From Flavobacteriaceae bacterium (GTDB lineage: Bacteria; Bacteroidota; Bacteroidia; Flavobacteriales; Flavobacteriaceae), in assembly GCA_020347545.1 (NCBI GenBank), contig CP070731.1, forward strand, positions 1,730,208-1,742,980: DNA of 12,773 nucleotides. The letters are read 5' to 3'. This document shows, one piece after another, positions 8,399 to 12,773 of the stretch; within the stretch, counting starts at the first letter, position 1; every line of letters starts with the position of its first letter. Made by a program: the position numbers and the translations under genes. The notes beneath the pieces were generated by a model. It saw only the letters and a program-made list of their open reading frames with translations, was not told where the DNA came from and did not search any database.

Positions 8399-8428
8399 TT
8401 GATATTTAAATTTTACCTCTCATTTTTG
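8399..8428 (+). promoter_or_regulatory. Candidate promoter of the symporter/solute-binding fusion
   Basis: TTG at 8399-8401 is followed after 19 nt by CATTTTTG (8421-8428), one mismatch from TAnnTTTG. The spacing lies in the 17-23 nt range known for Flavobacterium promoters. It would give a leader of about 105 nt that contains the inverted repeat at 8450-8477. The TTG box abuts the thiL -7 box, so the two divergent promoters would compete for RNA polymerase. Confidence 0.35.
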
Positions 8429-8449
8429 AATAGTTTATATCGAATAAAA

Positions 8450-8477
8450 TTGAAGGATGCTCTCGTGCATCCTTCAA
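8450..8477. repeat. Perfect 11-bp inverted repeat between thiL and the fusion transporter gene
   Basis: The arms TTGAAGGATGC (8450-8460) and GCATCCTTCAA (8467-8477) are exact reverse complements separated by TCTCGT. It lies 60 bp before the transporter ATG and 64 bp from the thiL start. On the plus strand it is followed by AAAAATTCC, so it is not an intrinsic terminator for rightward transcription. On the minus strand it is followed by TTTTATT, but no gene there would need it. It could be an operator or a 5'-leader hairpin. Confidence 0.75.
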
Positions 8478-8537
8478 AAATTCCTACATTTAACCTGAAA
8501 TTTTTCTCAAACAAGGAAAGAAAAGTACTGCAATTCA

Positions 8538-10784
8538 ATGAAAAACCTCTCGCTTTCAACAAAGGTCCTCTTAGGTGTCCTGCTGGGTACGTTAACAGGA
8601 TTGTTTTTTGGTGAAGATGTTGCCTGGATGGGTGTCATTGGAGATATTTTTATTGGGCTCCTGCAGATGACCGTGTTGCCTTACATTATGTTTTCTTTAA
8701 TCGTAAACATAGGAAGGCTTTCTATGGACACCGGGAAAAAAATAATTCGTTACGGATTGATTTTTCTTTTTTTGCTTCTGAGTTTGGGCCTCGTTTACCT
8801 TATTATCCTGCCTTTTAGCTTCCCTTCATGGGCAAGTGGAAATTTCTATAGTTCTGAATTCGTACAGCCAAGTGTGCCCTTTGATTTTGTCAAATTGTAC
8901 ATCCCTGCGAATCCTTTTGAATCGATGAGTGACAATGTTGTCCCCGCAGTGGTATTGTTCAGTATATTTATTGGCCTTGGGGTGATGAAATTACCAAATA
9001 AAGAAGCCTTGCTGCAGCCCCTTGATGTGCTTACGGACGGGCTCAATCAGGTCAATAAAATGATCATTAAAATAACACCTGTTGGAGTTTTTAGCATCGC
9101 CGCAGGAGTGGTAAGTACCTTGAGTTGGTCTGATCTAAGTCGTTTGCAAGGGTATTTACTGGTTTATCTTCTGGCTGTTGTCCTGTTTACTTTTTTGATC
9201 CTTCCAAGCCTTATTTCAATATTCACACCATACAGCTCCAAAACCATCTTTAAAATAACCCGCTCAACGCTGATTACGATTTTTGCAACCGGGAAAATCA
9301 TCGTGGTTTACCCCCAGCTGATCGAAAATATTAAAGAGATTATCCGAACCGATGAAAACTCAAGTGACGAGAATCAGGACAGGGTAGACATCATAATGCC
9401 TTTGGCATATCCGTTTCCGAACCTTGGAACCTTTATGATATTTATTTTTGTTCCCTTCGCTGCCTGGTTTACAGGCAAGTCAATGGAACTTGTAGATTAT
9501 CCTATATTTCTCAGTTCTACTTTTCTCAGCAGTTTTGTTGCACCCATAACAGGTTTGCCATTTAGTCTGGATCTACTTAAAATCCCGAAGGAAACATTTC
9601 AGTTATTTGTTGTTTCCACAGTCCTTACCGATCGAATCAGGGTTGTGCTTGGTGCTTTTCATCTCATTGCACTGACCCTTCTTACCATAGCGGCCAGCGG
9701 TGGTTTTTTAAGATTCAAAAAAAGAAAAATTGTCCGTAGTCTGGTTGTTATAGGAATTTCAACCGTTGTTTCGGTTATCGGATTGAGGTATGTTCTTGAA
9801 ACAAGTATGAAAAATATTCCAACAAACCTTGAGATCGTAAATTCCTTCAAACTGATAAGCCCTGAACAGGACTTTGTGGTTCTCGACAAGTCCAAAAGAA
9901 ATCCTAACCCTAAATGGAGAGGTGAAAATTCCCTGAGCCGTATAAAAAGGAGAAAAACACTGAGGGTAGGCTATTACGAAGATGCAAGGCCATTTACCTT
10001 TCTCAATAAGGATAGTGCCTTGGTTGGATACGGAATTGACCTGGCACATCAGCTGGCGGCCGACCTTGAGGTCAAACTTGAATTTGTTCCCATCCCACCT
10101 GGGAAACTGATTGAAGGGATGAATAAAGATCATTATGATATTGTGATGTCTGACATCTTTCTCTCAAGTCGTTATGCCGAGGAGATCGAATTGTCCAAGC
10201 CTTATTTAAATGTGTCACTGGCCCTATTGACAAAGCAGGAAAACAAAATGTTCAATAGCTTTGAAACGGCCTCGGCCCTTGACACTTTTACAATATCCTA
10301 CATCGAAAGAAAGGACATCGCCAATGAATTTCTTTCCTATTTTCCCGAGGGAGGAGCCTATCCCGTACCTGATATAAAAAGCTATTTTGAATTTGATAAA
10401 GTTAAAGATCAGGCCATAGATTCTGTACGAACAGATTCAATACGGGTCGACTCGATCCGAATAGATGCCCATCTTACAAGTGCCGAAAGAGCGGCTTCAA
10501 TGACGGTCATTAACCCTGAATATAAGGTCGTTAATCCTTTACCTTATCATATCAACAATGCACTGGTATTTCCTGTTGCCAAGGATAATGTCTGGAGAAG
10601 TTATATTGACAAATGGATCGACTTCAGAGAGAAGGACGGGACCTTTGACAAGATCTACGACCAATGGATACTTGGAAATCCTTATCAGGAAAAATCAAAA
10701 AAATGGAGCATACTTGACAACGTGATCAAACCAAGAATTTTTGAGAAGGATACAATTATAATTGATACTACATCGACTCAATAA
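8538..10784 (+). CDS. DAACS-type symporter domain fused to periplasmic solute-binding (SBP_bac_3) domain
   Basis: 748 residues. Residues 1 to about 390 are a dicarboxylate/amino acid:cation symporter-like membrane domain (SLC1/GltP fold) with about eight membrane segments plus re-entrant hairpins, including LLQMTVLPYIMFSLI (41-55) and PVGVFSIAAG (181-190). After the basic loop RFKKRKIVR (392-400) comes a ninth segment (about 401-418). A solute-binding domain follows (about 472-712), with KTLRVGYYEDARPFTFL, LVGYGIDLAHQLA and DIVMSDIFLSSRYAEEIELSKPY. Arg545 fits the ligand-carboxylate arginine of amino-acid binders. By the positive-inside rule the binding domain sits in the periplasm, tethered to the carrier. 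Several canonical DAACS motifs are altered: the HP1 serines read TGK (251-253), TM7 NMDGT reads NLGT (295-298), and the TM8 Asn and Asp sites are missing, though D365 and R368 remain. Import of acidic or other amino acids is plausible but unproven; a sensory role is possible. Confidence 0.85.
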   Translation: MKNLSLSTKVLLGVLLGTLTGLFFGEDVAWMGVIGDIFIGLLQMTVLPYIMFSLIVNIGRLSMDTGKKIIRYGLIFLFLLLSLGLVYLIILPFSFPSWASGNFYSSEFVQPSVPFDFVKLYIPANPFESMSDNVVPAVVLFSIFIGLGVMKLPNKEALLQPLDVLTDGLNQVNKMIIKITPVGVFSIAAGVVSTLSWSDLSRLQGYLLVYLLAVVLFTFLILPSLISIFTPYSSKTIFKITRSTLITIFATGKIIVVYPQLIENIKEIIRTDENSSDENQDRVDIIMPLAYPFPNLGTFMIFIFVPFAAWFTGKSMELVDYPIFLSSTFLSSFVAPITGLPFSLDLLKIPKETFQLFVVSTVLTDRIRVVLGAFHLIALTLLTIAASGGFLRFKKRKIVRSLVVIGISTVVSVIGLRYVLETSMKNIPTNLEIVNSFKLISPEQDFVVLDKSKRNPNPKWRGENSLSRIKRRKTLRVGYYEDARPFTFLNKDSALVGYGIDLAHQLAADLEVKLEFVPIPPGKLIEGMNKDHYDIVMSDIFLSSRYAEEIELSKPYLNVSLALLTKQENKMFNSFETASALDTFTISYIERKDIANEFLSYFPEGGAYPVPDIKSYFEFDKVKDQAIDSVRTDSIRVDSIRIDAHLTSAERAASMTVINPEYKVVNPLPYHINNALVFPVAKDNVWRSYIDKWIDFREKDGTFDKIYDQWILGNPYQEKSKKWSILDNVIKPRIFEKDTIIIDTTSTQ
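10419..10463 (+). repeat. Three 15-nt tandem repeats coding for D-S-(V/I)-R-x in the solute-binding domain
   Basis: Units at 10419-10433, 10434-10448 and 10449-10463 encode DSVRT, DSIRV and DSIRI (residues 628-642), and a partial fourth unit begins DAH. The DNA copies have diverged at third positions, so the repeat is old and maintained at the protein level. It forms a charged linker or helix inside the C-terminal solute-binding domain. Confidence 0.7.
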
Positions 10785-10832
10785 AATCAGCGCCGAACTC
10801 AACTTAGAATTTATCTCACTTGAGAGGAAAAT

Positions 10833-11573
10833 TTATATCCCTCGTTCTTTCTGAATGTGTTCATAGGCACGCTGGACCTGCCTGAACTTTTCTTCTCCTC
10901 CCTGAACGTGTTCATCGCCCAGGTTTCTTAATTTATCAGGGTGGTATTTTTTAACCATTTTCCTGTAAGCCTTTTTGACTTCAGCGTCGGAAGCCGACTT
11001 ATCAATTTCAAGAATCTTGTAGGAGCTGTCAACCTCATTGTAGAACATCGCCTTGATCGAATTGAAATCATATTGGTTGATATTGAGGTAGCCCGCAATG
11101 GTACTGATCTTGTTCAATTCCTTTTCGGTCACCATGCCATCTGATTTTGCGACTCCAAATAAGAAGTGCAGCAACTGAAGGCGTGATGGATGATTCATAT
11201 GACGGTTGATCTGCAGACAAACCTGGCGTGTTGAAATTTTGTTATTCTTGATGATCCCTTTAAATAGTTTAAAAGCGTGATTTGCCCTTTCTTCTCCATA
11301 CATCCCAATAAAAGAAGACCTTACGAAATCGAGTTCCCTCTTGTCAACACTTCCATCCGACTTGATAACTATGGCGGCCAATACCAAAAGACTGATTTCA
11401 AAATCACCGGACTGAGTTGATTGCTGGCCCCCGGATTTCTTGTTGAGATCCATTAAGTCACTCTCAGAAAATTCATCTACAAAACTTCCCAAGACAAATC
11501 CGAGTATGCCTCCAATTGGGCCCGCAAAGGTCCAACCAAGACCGGCCCCCAGCCATTTTGAAAAATTTGCCAT
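10833..11573 (-). CDS. djlA: DjlA-like co-chaperone: membrane-anchored TerB domain plus C-terminal J domain
   Basis: 246 residues from the ATG at 11573 (a TTG two codons upstream, at 11579, is a weaker alternative). A Gly-rich hydrophobic N-terminus (GAGLGWTFAGPIGGILGFVLGSF, about residues 9-31) is a likely membrane anchor. A TerB-type helical domain (about 56-170) contains the paired KSDGSVDKRELDFV and KSDGMVTEKELNKI repeats. The C-terminal J domain (about 182-244) has YKILEIDKSASDAEVKKAYR and the essential HPD at 211-213. This order (anchor, TerB, J domain) is that of DjlA, which stimulates the ATPase of DnaK at the inner membrane; clients are unknown. The 'tellurite resistance' label often given to such proteins comes only from the TerB fold. 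The symbol is by architecture, not by search. It is divergent from the bacilliredoxin gene. Confidence 0.88.
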   Translation of the reverse strand: MANFSKWLGAGLGWTFAGPIGGILGFVLGSFVDEFSESDLMDLNKKSGGQQSTQSGDFEISLLVLAAIVIKSDGSVDKRELDFVRSSFIGMYGEERANHAFKLFKGIIKNNKISTRQVCLQINRHMNHPSRLQLLHFLFGVAKSDGMVTEKELNKISTIAGYLNINQYDFNSIKAMFYNEVDSSYKILEIDKSASDAEVKKAYRKMVKKYHPDKLRNLGDEHVQGGEEKFRQVQRAYEHIQKERGI

Positions 11574-11590
11574 ATTCAACTATTAGAAAG

Positions 11591-11598
11591 CAAATATA
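11591..11598 (-). promoter_or_regulatory. Candidate -7 promoter element of the djlA-like gene
   Basis: On the minus strand TATATTTG matches TAnnTTTG exactly and ends 17 nt before the ATG at 11573. The expected leader is about 10-13 nt. A TTG lies about 14 nt further upstream, shorter than the usual spacing. Confidence 0.5.
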
Positions 11599-11667
11599 CA
11601 TCTATGGCCAAACAATCGACATATTGTATACCTAATATTTTGTGAAAATTATTTCCTTAGCAATGCT

Positions 11668-11675
11668 TATCTTTG
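11668..11675 (+). promoter_or_regulatory. Candidate -7 promoter element of the bacilliredoxin operon
   Basis: TATCTTTG matches TAnnTTTG exactly and ends 33 nt before the ATG at 11709, giving a leader of about 28 nt. It overlaps the TTG at 11673, which argues against TTG as the start of the bacilliredoxin. A TTTG at 11639-11642 lies 25 nt upstream, a little far for a -33 box. Confidence 0.5.
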
Positions 11676-11708
11676 CACTCACGATTACTTAACAAAAAAA
11701 ATAATACT

Positions 11709-12119
11709 ATGTATCCAGAAGAATTGGTAAAACCTATGCGACAAGAACTTGTAAGCGCAGGGTTTCAGGAGTTATATTCAGCAAAGGATGTTGAAGTGGC
11801 ATTACAAAAACAAGGAACAACATTGGTCATGGTCAATTCGGTTTGCGGATGCGCCGCCGGTACGGCCAGACCCGGAACAATTGCGTCACTGGCTTTAGAC
11901 AAGAGCCCGGACCATTTAACAACAGTTTTTGCAGGAGTAGACGTTGAGTCCACACAGAAGGCGAGAGAAATGATGGTGCCTTTTCCTCCATCTTCACCTT
12001 CTATAGCCTTGTTTAAAGACGGCCAGCTTGTTCATATGCTTGAAAGGCATCATATTGAAGGAAGGTCAGCTGAAATGATCGCCGCGAACTTAGCGGGAGC
12101 TTACGAAGAGTACTGCTAA
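11709..12119 (+). CDS. BrxA/BrxB family bacilliredoxin (YphP/YqiW family)
   Basis: 136 residues from the ATG at 11709; an upstream in-frame TTG (11673) falls inside the promoter candidate and is rejected. The thioredoxin-like fold carries the diagnostic active site VCGCAAGTARPG, a CxC motif with Cys46 and Cys48. The downstream PFPPSSPSIALFKDGQLVHMLERHHIEGR is also typical of the family. BrxA and BrxB remove bacillithiol from S-bacillithiolated cytoplasmic proteins under oxidative stress, and bacillithiol synthesis genes are annotated in many flavobacteria. The sequence cannot separate BrxA from BrxB. The protein ends in a Cys (Cys136). It is the first gene of a two-gene unit, with only 5 bp before the next start, and is divergent from the DjlA-like gene. 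Confidence 0.94.
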   Translation: MYPEELVKPMRQELVSAGFQELYSAKDVEVALQKQGTTLVMVNSVCGCAAGTARPGTIASLALDKSPDHLTTVFAGVDVESTQKAREMMVPFPPSSPSIALFKDGQLVHMLERHHIEGRSAEMIAANLAGAYEEYC

Positions 12120-12124
12120 GTAAG

Positions 12125-12511
12125 ATGATGAAGTTATTTTTTTCATTTTTGGCATTTCTTGTTATTTACTGCAATGATTCCGATGCGATTACGAAGCAGG
12201 AAATAGAAAAAGAAAAGATCGATAATTTAAAGACAGAAATTAAGAGTATTGCTGATACTTCGGTATGCTCAGAAGATTTCAGATGTTACAGTGTAGGAAT
12301 CGGGTCCAAACCCTGTGGTGGGTTCTGGGAGTATATCGTCTATTCGAATTCTATTGATGTGGTCGATTTTCTAGCCAAAATTCAAGAACTGAATGAGATG
12401 GAAAAAGTATACAACGAGAAATACAGTATACAGTCGGATTGTTTTATCGCCATGCCGCCTAGCAGTATTGATTGTGTCGATGGAAAATGTAAAGGAGTCT
12501 TCAACAATTAA
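12125..12511 (+). CDS. Small cysteine-rich exported protein, unknown function
   Basis: 128 residues; the start is one of two adjacent ATGs. A hydrophobic N-terminus (about residues 3-15) ends IYC-N at Cys16. It could be a lipoprotein signal, but Tyr before the Cys is a poor lipobox residue, so ordinary export is as likely. A charged helix (22-42) is followed by a compact domain with Cys48, Cys54, Cys64, Cys106, Cys117 and Cys122. Its landmarks are GIGSKPCGGFWEYIVYS (58-74) and DCVDGKCKG (116-124), a pattern I recall from unnamed Bacteroidota proteins. Six even-spread cysteines in an exported protein suggest up to three disulfides. It follows the bacilliredoxin by 5 bp and precedes a strong terminator, so the two share a transcript. 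I cannot assign a function. Confidence 0.85.
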   Translation: MMKLFFSFLAFLVIYCNDSDAITKQEIEKEKIDNLKTEIKSIADTSVCSEDFRCYSVGIGSKPCGGFWEYIVYSNSIDVVDFLAKIQELNEMEKVYNEKYSIQSDCFIAMPPSSIDCVDGKCKGVFNN

Positions 12512-12531
12512 AATTGACAAAAGCTTTAAAC

Positions 12532-12560
12532 AAAACCTCTTTTAATCAAGAGGTTTTTTT
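12532..12560 (+). terminator. Intrinsic terminator of the bacilliredoxin operon
   Basis: A perfect 10-bp stem, AAAACCTCTT (12532-12541) with AAGAGGTTTT (12548-12557), encloses the 6-nt loop TTAATC and runs into a seven-T tract (12554-12560). It lies 20 bp after the stop at 12511. It is the only clear intrinsic terminator I find in the window. Confidence 0.9.
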
Positions 12561-12570
12561 ATTTTGCAGT

Positions 12571-12773
12571 GTGAAGAAAAACGAACTTATCAGGCATACT
12601 GAAAATTTTGTCAGGGAAACGCTTCGAAATGCTGAAGGCGGGCACGATTGGTTTCATATAGAACGGGTCCGTCGCAATGCTGTCCTGATCGCAAAAGGCG
12701 AAGATGCTGATCTTCTTATTGTGGAGCTGGGAGCTTTACTTCATGACATAGCCGATGCCAAGTTTTACGAAGG
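12571..12773 (+). CDS. HD-domain phosphohydrolase, 3' truncated by window edge
   Basis: 67 codons are visible, from a GTG at 12571 to the window edge. The sequence contains GGHDWFHIERVRRNA (residues 23-37) and LGALLHDIADAKF (53-65). These are the first metal His (His29) and the HD doublet (His58, Asp59) of the HD superfamily, closest in pattern to the YedJ-like predicted phosphohydrolases. The final metal Asp would lie beyond the edge. Such proteins hydrolyse phosphate esters of nucleotides or similar small molecules in the cytoplasm; the substrate is unknown. No in-frame ATG precedes the family sequence, and the terminator hairpin lies just upstream, so GTG is the best start. A near-match to the -7 box (TTATTTTG, 12559-12566) ends 4 nt before it, so the mRNA may be leaderless. 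Confidence 0.85.
   Translation, partial: MKKNELIRHTENFVRETLRNAEGGHDWFHIERVRRNAVLIAKGEDADLLIVELGALLHDIADAKFYE

Noticed and set aside
8399..8614. 71-codon plus-strand frame spanning the thiL/transporter gap
   Set aside because: It runs through the inverted repeat and into the transporter in another frame; the protein is low-complexity and has no family look.
9759..10133. 124-codon minus-strand open frame opposite the fusion transporter
   Set aside because: It covers the conserved membrane and binding-domain coding sequence on the plus strand and shows no domain of its own.
10798..10824. CTCAA/TTGAG pairing between the transporter and the djlA-like gene as a terminator
   Set aside because: The stem is only 5 bp with a 17-nt loop and no T tract follows.
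10833..11573. Tellurite resistance function for the TerB-domain protein
   Set aside because: Only the fold is shared; no other ter genes are near, and the J domain with HPD points to a co-chaperone role.
11673..11708. TTG start and 12-residue extension of the bacilliredoxin
   Set aside because: The TTG lies inside an exact -7 promoter box, and the family begins at the MYPEEL position encoded by the ATG at 11709.

Overview
The window looks like ordinary chromosomal DNA from a marine-type member of the Bacteroidota, most likely Flavobacteriaceae. I infer this from four things. Most gene starts lack a strong Shine-Dalgarno. Matches to the Bacteroidota -7 element TAnnTTTG recur upstream of genes. 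The gene set is typical of the group (DUF4251 and DUF6973-type exported proteins, a BrxA/BrxB bacilliredoxin, a beta-propeller BNR-repeat protein). Base composition is moderately AT-rich and even across the window. I see no mobile element, CRISPR array, tRNA or rRNA, and no gene-free stretch longer than about 150 bases.

Layout, left to right. A 5'-truncated sortilin/BNR-type beta-propeller protein (3-1928, +) faces an exported DUF6973-like protein (1951-2574, -). An Xaa-Pro aminopeptidase (2680-3972, +) converges on a BrnQ branched-chain amino acid carrier (3992-5284, -). A two-gene unit follows, with an alpha/beta hydrolase (5336-6139, +) overlapping a zinc-ribbon methyltransferase (6114-6776, +). 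Next are an exported DUF4251 protein (6820-7332, +) and a convergent thiamine-monophosphate kinase ThiL (7336-8385, -). A compact 152-bp divergent intergenic region holds overlapping promoter candidates and a perfect 11-bp inverted repeat. It separates thiL from an unusual 748-aa fusion of a dicarboxylate/amino-acid:cation-symporter-like membrane domain with a periplasmic solute-binding domain (8538-10784, +). A DjlA-like TerB plus J-domain co-chaperone (10833-11573, -) is divergent from a bacilliredoxin gene (11709-12119, +). That gene forms a short operon with a cysteine-rich exported protein (12125-12511, +), closed by a clear intrinsic terminator. An HD-domain phosphohydrolase (12571 onward, +) runs off the right edge.

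Several genes fit peptide and amino-acid scavenging: Xaa-Pro aminopeptidase, BrnQ, and the symporter/solute-binding fusion. ThiL serves cofactor supply. The bacilliredoxin and J-domain proteins serve thiol and protein homeostasis. Most genes are single or paired units, and there is no large dedicated system. The most unusual item is the symporter/solute-binding fusion: its solute-binding half looks intact, while several canonical ion- and substrate-site motifs of the transporter half are altered.
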